Shown: positions 15,156 through 24,039, numbered from the stretch's first letter. The stretch is 64,000 nt of DNA from Ligilactobacillus saerimneri DSM 16049 (GCF_000423265.1 NZ_AUHQ01000003.1:50219-114218); one strand, 5' to 3'. The notes: generated from the sequence alone by a model not told the origin. Numbers and translations are program-made.

Positions 15156-15170
15156 AAGGCTTATGTTAAG
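15156..15170 (+). repeat. Right attachment site core (attR)
   Basis: Identical 15-bp copy of 7046-7060. Beyond it the original alcohol dehydrogenase end reads GTT AGT GAC TAG, a three-codon orphaned tail with its stop at 15180-15182. Confidence 0.88.
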
Positions 15171-15198
15171 GTTAGTGACTAGTAAGAAGTGATTACTA

Positions 15199-15227
15199 AA
15201 ACTTATCCCCAAGTGGATAAGTTTTTT
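15199..15227 (+). terminator. Original terminator of the alcohol dehydrogenase operon
   Basis: AAACTTATCC/GGATAAGTTT stem followed by a T run, 17 bp after the orphaned stop codon. Confidence 0.85.
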
Positions 15228-15245
15228 AATTAGAAGGGAGAAGTT

Positions 15246-16127
15246 ATGCACAAGCAAAAAGTAACATGGTGGGTTCTCGGCGGCCTGCTCGTCCTCTTGT
15301 TGGTTACTGGCGGCGGGTTGGGGCTGCGGTCTTACCAAAGAAAAGCTTTGGCCCGCCAATACCGGCAGACGACTACGCCAACCATCTTTTTTCATGGTTA
15401 TGGTTCGAGCTACCAGGCTGAACGCCAGATGGCAAATTACGCCCGCAAACAAGGCGTGACTAATACTGTTGTGCGGGCGAATGTGGCCCGCAACGGGCGG
15501 GTGACCTGGCACGGAACTATTCCTCCAAAAGCCCGCAATCCCATCGTTCTGGTTAACCTGGATAACAATAAGATGACCGCCACGGAAAGGAAGGATTTTG
15601 TCAAAGTTTATGACCAACGCAGTCAGTATGTAAAAGCCGTTGTGGTAACCATGCAAAAAAGATATGGGTTTAAACACATGAATTTGGTGGCACATTCGAT
15701 GGGTAACCTTTTGGTAGCCAACTATATCAAAAACAACGCGCATAATAAGCACTTACCACAAATTGACCATGTGGTTGCAATCGCCGGTCACTTTAACGGC
15801 TTTAATGGCGAAGCTGGTGCCAAACAGACAAACATTGACCCGCAAACGGGAAAACCCGACCGAATGCTACCAGGTTACCGGGCGTTACTGCCACTTCGCC
15901 ATACTTTCCCCAAAACAACGCGGGTCCTTAATATTTACGGTGACCAGGGAGATGGAAATGACGGGGCGGTACCAGTTGCCTCAGCCCGCTCCTACCGCTA
16001 CCTGGTAGCTACTAGGGCCCGGTCGTACCAGGAAAATAAAATTACTGGACATGATGCCCAACATAGTCGGTTACATGAAAGCCAGCAAGTGGATCGTTTG
16101 TTAGCCAATTTCCTCTGGCGGAAGTGA
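15246..16127 (+). CDS. Membrane-anchored alpha/beta hydrolase, DUF915 type
   Basis: The 293-residue protein starts with a short basic segment and one hydrophobic span (WWVLGGLLVLLLVTGGGLGL, residues 9-28), so the rest lies outside the membrane as a lipobox-less anchored or secreted domain. The hydrolase fold shows TIFFHGYGSS (oxyanion region), the nucleophile elbow VAHSMGN (Ser) near residue 148 and a late acidic/His region (DQGDGNDGAVP and GHDAQHSRLHES). This matches the DUF915 cell-surface hydrolases common in lactobacilli, whose substrates are generally unknown. It is followed 43 bp later by an unrelated gene on the same strand. Confidence 0.85.
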   Translation: MHKQKVTWWVLGGLLVLLLVTGGGLGLRSYQRKALARQYRQTTTPTIFFHGYGSSYQAERQMANYARKQGVTNTVVRANVARNGRVTWHGTIPPKARNPIVLVNLDNNKMTATERKDFVKVYDQRSQYVKAVVVTMQKRYGFKHMNLVAHSMGNLLVANYIKNNAHNKHLPQIDHVVAIAGHFNGFNGEAGAKQTNIDPQTGKPDRMLPGYRALLPLRHTFPKTTRVLNIYGDQGDGNDGAVPVASARSYRYLVATRARSYQENKITGHDAQHSRLHESQQVDRLLANFLWRK

Positions 16128-16170
16128 TATGGTAATCTTAGAGCAGTATCTTTGGAAAGGAGAGTTGGCG

Positions 16171-17175
16171 ATGCCAACCAAGATTACTGCCCTGACAAGG
16201 GAGCAGCGTTTGAAGATTATGGCAACTCTGACAGCTGCCCAGGTCCAGGCGCTGGGGGAATTTACCCGGTTCACAATCTTGTCACGCTTTCACACCCGCC
16301 ACTATTTGCACAATACTGACTGGGTCTTTCAAGGTGTACAAGTTGATCCGTGGTACCATATGGCACATGCACACGGGGGGACGAATTTGTACTGTGATTG
16401 TGGGCGACGTTTGAAAAATCAATTCATCCTCAAGTCACGCCGAACGGGTCAGGTTTTGATGTTGGGGAGTGCGCATTTTGCCCAACATGCAGCGATCCCC
16501 CACCAGGTTGTTCGTGAAATTCAGCAGGGGTTGAACGCGATCAACCTGTATGTTGACCGCGTGTTGGTAGCCTACCAACGCGGGCAGCGGTTCCCGCATG
16601 CTCTTTATGAGCGGGTGGTCCAGCAGCACGGGTTTGCCGGTAGGGAGCAAAGTGTTTTTTACCAGCGGTGCAATCTTTTTGACCAGGTTGATTTGCCATT
16701 ATTAGCAGACGATGTTGCGCGGTTACGTCGCTTGCTACGTCCCGACAAACCACGGCTCTCACCAGCTGAAAAACAGGAACGTTATCAAGCAACGCTAACC
16801 AACTGGGAAGAATTAGCCCAATTGGTGCGGGCCTTTCAGTTGCGGTTGAGTCAGTTGAATTTGACGCCGCAAGCCCGGCACCGGATCATGACCAATGCCC
16901 GTAACTATGCGCTCCACCGCCGCCAGAATAAATACTATTGCCTGGATCGGAATGAAGCAGCAACATTAACCCTGACAAAATTACGAGCACAGGTCGAGCT
17001 CAAACTGCAAGAAATATCTTTTTATGCCCAAATAACTGTCCAGCATCCTGATCAGCAAGTGGAGAAGTTGCACCAACGGGCGGTGCAATTGCTGAATAAA
17101 CATGGGCGGAAACTAGTACGTTCACGACAATTTGGGGTGGCTGAGGTCCAAGCATTATTAGCAAAGAATTATTAG
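16171..17175 (+). CDS. Hypothetical protein with a CxC motif, 334 aa
   Basis: I do not recognise an established family. The protein is soluble, very rich in Gln, Arg and Leu. It carries a compact block YCDCGRRLKNQFIL (residues ~75-88) followed by GSAHFAQHA, which could form a zinc knuckle (CxC...HxxxH). The rest is mostly helical with repeated QxxL patterns. The ATG at 16171 has a GGAAAGGAGAG site; the frame is open from 16129 without a good site. It lies between a cell-surface hydrolase and a terminator. A nucleic-acid role is conceivable but unproven. Confidence 0.75.
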   Translation: MPTKITALTREQRLKIMATLTAAQVQALGEFTRFTILSRFHTRHYLHNTDWVFQGVQVDPWYHMAHAHGGTNLYCDCGRRLKNQFILKSRRTGQVLMLGSAHFAQHAAIPHQVVREIQQGLNAINLYVDRVLVAYQRGQRFPHALYERVVQQHGFAGREQSVFYQRCNLFDQVDLPLLADDVARLRRLLRPDKPRLSPAEKQERYQATLTNWEELAQLVRAFQLRLSQLNLTPQARHRIMTNARNYALHRRQNKYYCLDRNEAATLTLTKLRAQVELKLQEISFYAQITVQHPDQQVEKLHQRAVQLLNKHGRKLVRSRQFGVAEVQALLAKNY

Positions 17176-17221
17176 ATCGCCGTTAGTTTTTAAAAATTAT
17201 AAACTAGCGGTGATTTTTTTA
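17176..17221 (+). terminator. Rho-independent terminator
   Basis: A 14-bp stem (ATCGCCGTTAGTTT/AAACTAGCGGTGAT, two mismatches) followed by seven T, immediately after the stop codon. Confidence 0.85.
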
Positions 17222-17350
17222 TTTTTGCTGGGGCTAAAGTAGCAATTTGATCATTGGCGGAGCTGGGATAGGCAAAAGCTGGGGAATATAAATCATTCTA
17301 TTTCAATCTTTGTTACAATAGTTATAGAAGAAAGATGAAAGGGGTTACGG

Positions 17351-19168
17351 ATGATGGCACATAAACAAAAGTTAATGCTCCTAGGTGGGGTAGCAGTCCT
17401 GGCCATGATTTGTGAGTGGGGATTGCACCAAGCCTTGTGGGCCCAAGCAATTAATACGATTGCTGGGGGAATCATTGCACTATCAATGCTGATTGAAATG
17501 GTCAAAAAGATGCGCACTGGTGACTACGGAGTGGATTTGTTAGCAGTGACGGCGATTGTCGCAACTTTGGCCGTGGGAGAATACTGGGCGGCAATGGTGA
17601 TCCTACTGATGCTTATCGGTGGTGATACCCTGGAAGATTATGCTAATGCCCGGGCGCACAGTGAGCTCAAGACGTTACTGGACAATAGTCCGCGGATCGG
17701 CCATGTCAGGCTTGACGGCGAGTTGGTTGACCAACCCGTAGAAGCCATCCAAGTAGGCCAAGAAGTAGTGGTGCGACCAGGTGAATTAGTCCCGGTTGAC
17801 GGGATCGTTGTCCAAGGGAACAGTACGGTGAATGAATCTTCCTTAACGGGGGAATCAAAGCCCCTGGATAAAGGACCTGGAGACGAGCTGCTTTCGGGTT
17901 CGTTGAATGGGGATGTGTCCTTGACGATGCGGGTTGAGCGGACAGCCCAGGATAGTCAATACCAGCAATTGGTGGAATTGATTCGGCAAGCGGACCAAAC
18001 ACCAGCTGACTTTGTCCGCTTGGCGGACCGTTACGCTCTACCGTTTACCATCGTTGCATATATTATTGCCGGGATTGCTTGGTGGGTAGCCCAAGATCCG
18101 GTACGGTTTGCGCAAGTTTTAGTGGTGGCGTCACCGTGTCCCTTGATCTTAGCAGCCCCAGTTGCCTTTGTTTCGGGGATGAGTCGGTCTTCCCATGCAG
18201 GGGTTGTAGTTAAGACGGGGGCAGTGATTGAAAAAATGGCGACCGCTCAAACGGCAGCCTTCGACAAGACAGGAACTTTAACACGGGGAAACTTGGCAGT
18301 AAGTCAAGTTGTTCCTGTATCGGGGCGCGATCCTCACGAATTGTTGGCTTTAGTTGCTAGCGCTGAGCAGACTTCGGGTCACGTCCTAGCTCAGTCTATT
18401 GTTAGCCGGGCCAAGGAAGAGGGCTTGACGTTGACCGATCCGACTACGATGAATGAAGTGACCGCTAAGGGGATTATTGCGACCGTGGCGGGCCACGAAG
18501 TAAAGGTCGGAAAGCATGCCTTCATTGTGGAGGAACTTGACGAAAGCCGGATCCTCCAAGTGCCTATTACAGCAGTATATGTAGCAGTTGATGGTGCATA
18601 TTGGGGCCGGATTGAATTAGAGGACCAGCTCCGACCAGAAGCGAGCGAAACGTTGAACCGCCTTCGTAAAGCCGGAGTTAGTCACCAAATGATCGTGACG
18701 GGCGACCAGCAAAAGATCGCAGATCAGATCGCCCAGGTAGTCGGAATTGATGAAGTATATGGTGACTTATTGCCCAAAGATAAGGTAAGCCACCTCAACG
18801 ACTTACGCCCAGACCAGCGACCGAGCATTATGGTGGGGGATGGGGTCAATGACGCCCCAGTCCTCAAAGTGGCTGATGTTGGGATCGCGATGGGGGCACA
18901 CGGGTCGACGGCAGCCAGTGAGTCAGCGGATGTGGTGATCCTGACAGATAACCTGCAGAAGGTGGCTGAAGCGGTGGAAATTGCCCAAGATACATTACGG
19001 ATCGCTAAGCAGGCCGTGTGGATTGGGATTGCTGTTTGTACCGCGTTGATGTTGATTTGTTCAACCGGCTGGGTCCCAACAATTATCGGCGCGATGCTCC
19101 AGGAAGTGGTAGATACGGTATGTATCCTCTGGGGCTTGCGGGCTAAGAGTGCTCACGGTAGAAATTAA
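17351..19168 (+). CDS. P1B-type heavy-metal-translocating ATPase
   Basis: The 605-residue membrane pump has no N-terminal heavy-metal-associated domain and begins directly with membrane spans. The actuator motif is SSLTGES, the metal-site helix carries SPCPLILAAPVAF, the phosphorylation site is AFDKTGTLTRG, and the hinge is MVGDGVNDAPVL. The conserved HP dipeptide of the nucleotide domain is altered: TSGHVLAQS reads HV. The metal is probably a divalent cation (Zn, Cd, Co or Fe) expelled from the cytosol. The first of two adjacent ATGs (17351, 17354) is taken after GAAAGGGGT. An extended -10 TGTTACAAT lies at 17311-17319. Confidence 0.9.
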   Translation: MMAHKQKLMLLGGVAVLAMICEWGLHQALWAQAINTIAGGIIALSMLIEMVKKMRTGDYGVDLLAVTAIVATLAVGEYWAAMVILLMLIGGDTLEDYANARAHSELKTLLDNSPRIGHVRLDGELVDQPVEAIQVGQEVVVRPGELVPVDGIVVQGNSTVNESSLTGESKPLDKGPGDELLSGSLNGDVSLTMRVERTAQDSQYQQLVELIRQADQTPADFVRLADRYALPFTIVAYIIAGIAWWVAQDPVRFAQVLVVASPCPLILAAPVAFVSGMSRSSHAGVVVKTGAVIEKMATAQTAAFDKTGTLTRGNLAVSQVVPVSGRDPHELLALVASAEQTSGHVLAQSIVSRAKEEGLTLTDPTTMNEVTAKGIIATVAGHEVKVGKHAFIVEELDESRILQVPITAVYVAVDGAYWGRIELEDQLRPEASETLNRLRKAGVSHQMIVTGDQQKIADQIAQVVGIDEVYGDLLPKDKVSHLNDLRPDQRPSIMVGDGVNDAPVLKVADVGIAMGAHGSTAASESADVVILTDNLQKVAEAVEIAQDTLRIAKQAVWIGIAVCTALMLICSTGWVPTIIGAMLQEVVDTVCILWGLRAKSAHGRN

Positions 19169-19182
19169 TAGCAAGCTAAGGG

Positions 19183-19214
19183 TAGTCCCACGTGAAAGCG
19201 TGGGGCTATTTTGT
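19183..19214 (+). terminator. Terminator after the metal ATPase
   Basis: TAGTCCCACG/CGTGGGGCTA stem (one G-U pair), then TTTTG. Confidence 0.75.
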
Positions 19215-19246
19215 CGAGAAATATAGTGGTTATCAATATTCACAGT

Positions 19247-19303
19247 TAACCGTCAGATTTAGGGAAAACAATAATTATTTCCTAAACCTGACGGTTATTT
19301 GTT
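19247..19303. repeat. Long inverted repeat before the Nudix gene
   Basis: Two 20-bp arms (19247-19266 and 19278-19297, two mismatches) around an A+T loop. It may be a second terminator for the ATPase transcript or a folded leader of the Nudix gene. Confidence 0.6.
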
Positions 19304-19363
19304 TGATGAATAAAAAATGTTTTATCATATAGTTAGTAAGCGTTATCAAAAGGAGCGGATATT

Positions 19364-19975
19364 ATGGCACAATGGTTGGATTGGGCGATTGAGTTACAGA
19401 GTTTGGCCCAAGCAGGTTTACACTATGGACATTATGTATATGACAAGGAACGTTACCAGCGTATTCGGGAGATTGCAGCTGAGATCATGGCGGTCCATGC
19501 CGATATACCAGTTGAACGGGTCCAAGATTTATTTTGTAATGAAAAAGGATATCAAACACCTAAACTTGATTGTCGGGCAGCGATCTTTCAGGACGACAAG
19601 ATTCTGCTGGTGCAAGAGAGCAACGGTCAATGGGCACTGCCAGGTGGTTGGGTTGAGGTGAACCTCTCGGTTAAGAATAATACGATTAAGGAAGTCAAAG
19701 AAGAAACAGGGTTGGATGCTATTCCGCAACGCTTGATTGCTTTGCATGATCGGAATCTCCACAATGAACCCCTATATGCGTATGGAATTTGCAAAGTTTT
19801 CAGCTTGTGCACGGTAACCGGGGGAGAATTCCACGAAAATTCAGAAACTTTAGGCTATGAATATTTTGCCCAAGATGAATTACCACCTTTGATGGCAGAC
19901 AAAACGACGGTTGAACAGGTGCAGATGTGTTTTGAGGCCTACAAAGATCCTCAATGGCAACCTGTGTTTGATTAA
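19364..19975 (+). CDS. Nudix-family hydrolase with altered Nudix box
   Basis: The 203-residue protein has an N-terminal helical domain (residues 1-65) and a C-terminal Nudix domain, an arrangement found in ADP-ribose/CDP-choline-type pyrophosphatases. The Nudix box begins GGWVEVNLSVKNNTIKEVKE and continues ETGL. Compared with the consensus Gx5Ex7REUxEExGU, the first Glu is Leu and the Arg is Lys, while the metal-binding EVKEE core is kept. Related sequences usually read GES where this reads NLS. Activity is probably retained but may be reduced. The ATG at 19364 has an AAAGGAG site. Substrate unknown. Confidence 0.87.
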   Translation: MAQWLDWAIELQSLAQAGLHYGHYVYDKERYQRIREIAAEIMAVHADIPVERVQDLFCNEKGYQTPKLDCRAAIFQDDKILLVQESNGQWALPGGWVEVNLSVKNNTIKEVKEETGLDAIPQRLIALHDRNLHNEPLYAYGICKVFSLCTVTGGEFHENSETLGYEYFAQDELPPLMADKTTVEQVQMCFEAYKDPQWQPVFD

Positions 19976-19976
19976 G

Positions 19977-20025
19977 AAAAATGTCGGATATAATGGCTCA
20001 ATTCCATTACGTCCGACATTTTTTA
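19977..20025. terminator. Bidirectional terminator between Nudix and PTS genes
   Basis: AAAATGTCGGA/TCCGACATTTT arms plus an inner TAATGG/CCATTA stem, with T runs on both strands. It separates two convergent transcripts. Confidence 0.85.
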
Positions 20026-20033
20026 GTATATAT

Positions 20034-20339
20034 TTAATTTCTTTCGACCAAACGACTGACAATTATTTCAGCGTTATCGATAATATCTTGTGCGGGTAAG
20101 CGGACTGCTTTTTTACCCTTAAAACGTTCCATACCAGAGATTACGGTATCGTTTGTCAAAATGACATAATCAGCTTCTTGAATCTCTGTTAAAGTCAGCG
20201 GGTTTTCTGCACCAGTGAGTCCCTGGGTTTCGACTTTAATAGGCACACCATACAGTTTGGCGGCATATTTCAATGCTTCAGCTGACATATAGGTGTGGGC
20301 CACCCCGCTAGGACAAGAAGTAACAGCAACTAATTTCAT
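20034..20339 (-). CDS. PTS fructose-family EIIB component (reverse operon)
   Basis: The 101-residue phosphocarrier has the active-site Cys in VTSCPSGVAHTYM (residues ~6-18), the signature of fructose-type EIIB proteins. It passes phosphate from EIIA to the sugar at EIIC in the membrane. The ATG at 20339, eight nt after CGGAGG, is chosen over an in-frame codon at 20354. It follows the fused EIIA-EIIC gene by 20 bp. Its homologue in the forward operon (25908-26210) is clearly related (shared ETQG, DYVILTND and ERFKGKK segments), so the two systems are paralogues. Confidence 0.93.
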   Translation of the reverse strand: MKLVAVTSCPSGVAHTYMSAEALKYAAKLYGVPIKVETQGLTGAENPLTLTEIQEADYVILTNDTVISGMERFKGKKAVRLPAQDIIDNAEIIVSRLVERN

Positions 20340-20359
20340 ATTATTCCTCCGCATACAAA

Positions 20360-21910
20360 TTATAGAACCTCAATTTCAAAATCGAAATCTTTTCGCTTAG
20401 GTTTAGGACTTGTCTGAGTTTTTTTCAATAAGCCGATAATTAATGCCGTGATTGTTGCTCCGATTAATAGTGCTAATAGGAAGCCAAGACGATTGCCGAT
20501 GACTGGTAAAACAATTAATCCTCCCCAGGGAGCATGGTTAGTAACACCTAAGAATCCAGCTAATGCACCTGATGTTAGAGTGCCAATAATACAGGCGCTA
20601 ACAATCAGGATCGGATTAGTCGGGATAAATGGGAGAACTCCTTCAGTGATACCACAACTTCCCATTAAAAGAGCAGCAACGCCATTATTCCTTTCTGCAG
20701 GAGTGAACTTCCTTTTAAAAAGAAGGGTGGCAAGCCCTACTCCTAATGGAGGAGTTGCAGTAGCTACCCCCATAATACCAGTTAGGAAAGGAAGCGTATT
20801 AACTTGTGATTGGCAGAACGTAGCGGCAACTTTATTAATTGGTCCTCCCATATCCGAACCGATCATTGCACCAATAATGGCACCTAGGGGAATACGCGAT
20901 GTTCCACTTAATGAAGCTAAATAATGAGTCATGGTAGCAACAAACCAAGCAATCGGTTGACCTAGTATTAGTAGGATGATTGTAGCCGGAATAATTGTTC
21001 CAACCAATGGATATAGAAAAATCGGACCTAATGATTGCACAGGTTGTGGCAAGTGTATCCTTTTGAGCCCTAAAACTGTTCCGCCAACCAGAAAGCCACT
21101 AGCAATTGCACCAATGAACCCACTGTTAATTTGAACAGCTAGTAAAGCAGTAATAAAACCAGGTGCTAACCCAGGTCGTCCGGCCATGCTATATGCAAGA
21201 TACCCTCCAAGAGCCGGAAGATATAAGTGTAACCCGGCTTGGCCTACAAGTGCCAAAAGACGGGCAATGGAATTGCTCATTAAAGGGTCAGTATCAACTC
21301 CAGCAAGCATGATGGATAGTGCATATAGAATACCACCGGAAACAATAAACGGAATCATATAACCAGTTGCTGTCATAAGGTTTTGTTGTAAGTAATGCCA
21401 GAAAAATTTACTGAAGAATTTATCTTTAAAAAATTGGCGACGTTCATTATGAATGAATTTTGCTGAAGCACGGGTCAACATTTTATGCGCCTCTACTGGT
21501 GATGCATTGACAAATTTTTCTCGAAAATCGTCATGAATTAGTAATCCTGATAAATGAGCCAGGATTCGAAGATGGAGGGACCCTGTTGCTGTTTCAGGAA
21601 CAGCAATAAGCACTAAAAAGTTAACACTGTGATCCTGGTCCCAGGAAATATTATGGGATAGTCTCCCCACTAAAATAACAGGACGCTTGACGTATTTACT
21701 TCGAGTATGCGGGAGACCGATAGAATGCCCAATATAGGTCGATAATTCGTTTTCACGATAACATAGGTCGTGTAGAAAACCCGCTTGGTCGCTAATAATT
21801 CCATCATTGAATAAACTAGTTGTCACTTCAGTTAGAACTTCTTTTTTAGAAAGAGCTGCGATGTCAAAGACAGTCTTAATAGCAATATTTTTACGACGAA
21901 TAGTTTTCAT
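20360..21910 (-). CDS. PTS fructose-family EIIA-EIIC fusion (reverse operon)
   Basis: The 516-residue protein joins an EIIA domain (residues ~10-155, active His in YIGHSIGLPHTRS) to a membrane EIIC domain (residues ~175-500, about ten spans). EIIC shows LPALGGYLAYSMAGRPGLAP, GSDMGGPINKVAATFC and NHAPWGGLIVLPV. It imports and phosphorylates a sugar, probably a ketohexose or relative. The tail is acidic (FDFEIEVL), like the separate forward-operon EIIC (FDFDVETF). DNA here is visibly more A+T-rich than the forward operon, suggesting separate acquisition rather than recent duplication. The gene lies 17 bp after the regulator gene. Confidence 0.93.
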   Translation of the reverse strand: MKTIRRKNIAIKTVFDIAALSKKEVLTEVTTSLFNDGIISDQAGFLHDLCYRENELSTYIGHSIGLPHTRSKYVKRPVILVGRLSHNISWDQDHSVNFLVLIAVPETATGSLHLRILAHLSGLLIHDDFREKFVNASPVEAHKMLTRASAKFIHNERRQFFKDKFFSKFFWHYLQQNLMTATGYMIPFIVSGGILYALSIMLAGVDTDPLMSNSIARLLALVGQAGLHLYLPALGGYLAYSMAGRPGLAPGFITALLAVQINSGFIGAIASGFLVGGTVLGLKRIHLPQPVQSLGPIFLYPLVGTIIPATIILLILGQPIAWFVATMTHYLASLSGTSRIPLGAIIGAMIGSDMGGPINKVAATFCQSQVNTLPFLTGIMGVATATPPLGVGLATLLFKRKFTPAERNNGVAALLMGSCGITEGVLPFIPTNPILIVSACIIGTLTSGALAGFLGVTNHAPWGGLIVLPVIGNRLGFLLALLIGATITALIIGLLKKTQTSPKPKRKDFDFEIEVL

Positions 21911-21927
21911 TTATAGCTCTCCTAGCA

Positions 21928-23820
21928 TTAAATGGTATCAATAATTTTTAAGACTTCTTCTGCCGAATGAGCTTGAGCAATTCGTTCGATTGCCTGATTA
22001 TCACGAACTAGAAGGTAAAAATGCTGATAGAGCCGATCGAGTTCACTATCAAGTTGTTCATTTACTGCAATAAAGAAAACAGCTTTAATATGATTCTTCC
22101 CCCATTGCATACCAGAACGATTCAAAAGAATACTGATTGATGGGATGATTACTAAGCGCGGATCACCATGGGGGATTGCGGCATTGCGAAGCTCGGTTGA
22201 AGATTGTTCCTCACGTTTCAATGCTGTTTCAAGCATGCCTTCATGAACGTAGCCTGCTTGCTTAAGATTATTAACAATTTTGGTAATGGCTTGTTCAGGT
22301 GTTAGAGTTGGATCATCCACAAAAAGGATATTCTTGCGTTTGATCAGGCGCAAAAAAACATTATCGTCATACTTTTTCTTTTTTAACGTAGTTATTTTTT
22401 GCTCTAAGATAATAGTATCTTGATCTGTTAACAATGGCGAAACTTTAACAACTGTCATCTTAGGATAGTTAATACTGATAGTGCTAATTATTAGATCAGC
22501 ATCGACGAATCCTTGAGTAATTAGTTCATCTTCAGACATGGTGCGGATAACATGGATGTCCCTACCATATTTATATTCAATTTCCTGCTTTAGTAAAACA
22601 GATGAGCCATAACCAGTGGAGCAGACGATGACTGCACGGATCCGATCATCAGAAACATCTTGACGGCGGATAAAAGACTCAAAGTGAAGTGCTAGGAAGG
22701 CTATTTCTCCCTCACTAGCTTCGATATTAAAGATCTGTTTAAGATGTCTTCCCAAAAGTAAAGCCCGATCAAAGGCAGCTGGATAGCGATTTTTGATTTC
22801 TTTTTGATAGGGATTAGGTACACTAACACCCAATTTAGCACGACCGATTAGTTCACGCAGATGATTGGCTAAATTATCGATTAAAGTATCGTCGTAAGTA
22901 TCCAAAATTCTCTCTAGAATTTCGCGGAGGTTAGCCTTAGTAATTTCAATATTATTTGCCATGAAATTACGTTTTAGATTGTAGTTTTCAATAATAAGTA
23001 AATCGCGATTAACATAAGGAAAGTTTCCGTTATCAGCAGGACAGTTAAATTCTGCATTTAGTAAATAGGAATAAAGATTCAGATTTTCTGAATCGGCGAA
23101 CTCACTTTTAGAATTAGTTAATCCTGTTTTGAGATAAATAGACATTTCAGCTACCGTATGAATTAAAAACAATTCATACTCACGGCGTTCAATTTTAAAC
23201 GCAGTCAACCGCATGAATTCTGTTATCACTTGCTCAACCTTTTTGAAAGTTGAGTCAGCTAAAAAATCCCCTAAATGGTCATCTAGTTCGTAGTTATAAT
23301 GTAATACTCCATTATTATCGATGATTTCGGAGTGGATGTGCTGCTGGATGAAATTAGATAATGCATCTTTGGCAGCACTAGTATCAGTGTTAATCCAGAT
23401 ACCATATTTTGAACTAGATATCTCTAATTCATATTTTTCTTTGAGATAATCAATTTTCCGTAGGAGAGTCGAACGACTAACAAAGAACATATCGGCTAGT
23501 TCTTCGATTAATACGGGCCGTTGCGCAGCTAAGAGATAACCGAACAATGCTGAAGAAATATTGCTAGGTGCTTGTCGTTGTGGAGAAATCGTCTGTAAGA
23601 GTGAAATATCTCCCTCGATATAGATCCCCTTATTACGCTTACGGACTAATTTAAGACCCTTAGAAGCTAAGAACTTCTCGGTATCCTTTAAATACTTGGC
23701 AACAGTACGTTTAGATAAACCAGTATATTCTTGAATATCAGAATAGTGGACAAGTTTTTTAGCTAGAATGAGTGCAATAATCTTATCCATGATTGCTTGG
23801 GGTGATTCCCGCGTTGCCAC
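21928..23820 (-). CDS. PTS-controlled transcriptional regulator with PRD, EIIB-like and EIIA domains (MtlR/LicR type)
   Basis: The protein of about 630 residues has an N-terminal HTH (HYSDIQEYTGLSKRTVAKYL), a second HTH (ELADMFFVSRSTLLRKIDYL) and PRD domains (roughly residues 180-390). An EIIB-like domain has the phospho-Cys in VVCSTGYGSSVLL, and a C-terminal EIIA-like domain has RNAAIPHGDPRLV. Such proteins are transcriptional activators switched by PTS phosphorylation. The GTG at 23820 is preferred: the AAGGAG site abuts the ATG at 23829 but lies 9 nt from the GTG. It leads the reverse PTS operon and faces the forward operon across repeated AAGTTTACTT-like sites, so it may control both. Confidence 0.88.
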   Translation of the reverse strand: MATRESPQAIMDKIIALILAKKLVHYSDIQEYTGLSKRTVAKYLKDTEKFLASKGLKLVRKRNKGIYIEGDISLLQTISPQRQAPSNISSALFGYLLAAQRPVLIEELADMFFVSRSTLLRKIDYLKEKYELEISSSKYGIWINTDTSAAKDALSNFIQQHIHSEIIDNNGVLHYNYELDDHLGDFLADSTFKKVEQVITEFMRLTAFKIERREYELFLIHTVAEMSIYLKTGLTNSKSEFADSENLNLYSYLLNAEFNCPADNGNFPYVNRDLLIIENYNLKRNFMANNIEITKANLREILERILDTYDDTLIDNLANHLRELIGRAKLGVSVPNPYQKEIKNRYPAAFDRALLLGRHLKQIFNIEASEGEIAFLALHFESFIRRQDVSDDRIRAVIVCSTGYGSSVLLKQEIEYKYGRDIHVIRTMSEDELITQGFVDADLIISTISINYPKMTVVKVSPLLTDQDTIILEQKITTLKKKKYDDNVFLRLIKRKNILFVDDPTLTPEQAITKIVNNLKQAGYVHEGMLETALKREEQSSTELRNAAIPHGDPRLVIIPSISILLNRSGMQWGKNHIKAVFFIAVNEQLDSELDRLYQHFYLLVRDNQAIERIAQAHSAEEVLKIIDTI

Positions 23821-24039
23821 ACCGATCATCTCCTTGTGCGATACGTATTAAGTAATGTTTATACATAATAAGTATACTTTTATAAAAAAAGCTTGGGAAG
23901 AAAAGGCTTACTGAACTAATTAAAAGTTTACTTTTTTGGAATAATAACACAGGATAAAAGCCTCAAAAGCGGTAAAAAAATAGGCAATAATAAGTATCTT
24001 AATAAAAATAACGATAAATCATATAAATTTAGAAAAGAG

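Larger units (their letters stand above)
7046..15170 (+). mobile_element. Integrated phage satellite resembling a phage-inducible chromosomal island (about 8.1 kb)
   Basis: The element is bounded by a perfect 15-bp direct repeat (AAGGCTTATGTTAAG) at 7046-7060 and 15156-15170. Its order from the right is tyrosine integrase, repressor, divergent Cro/Xis genes, small ORFs, primase, SF3 helicase, iteron origin, one unknown gene and an ArpU-like regulator. That is the known order of Gram-positive PICIs: int, divergent switch, pri-rep, ori, accessory end. No capsid, tail, portal, terminase or lysis gene is recognisable, so it is not a full prophage. It is small for a PICI, and no terS-like packaging gene was recognised, so a reduced or differently packaged satellite is possible. 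Confidence 0.85.

Noticed and set aside
7046..15170. Interpretation as a complete prophage
   Set aside because: No capsid, portal, tail, terminase or lysis genes are recognisable and the size is only 8.1 kb.
20448..20924. Forward 158-codon frame opposite the PTS EIIC gene
   Set aside because: Antisense to a well-defined membrane domain; Pro/Ala/Ile-rich product typical of reverse reading of a permease.
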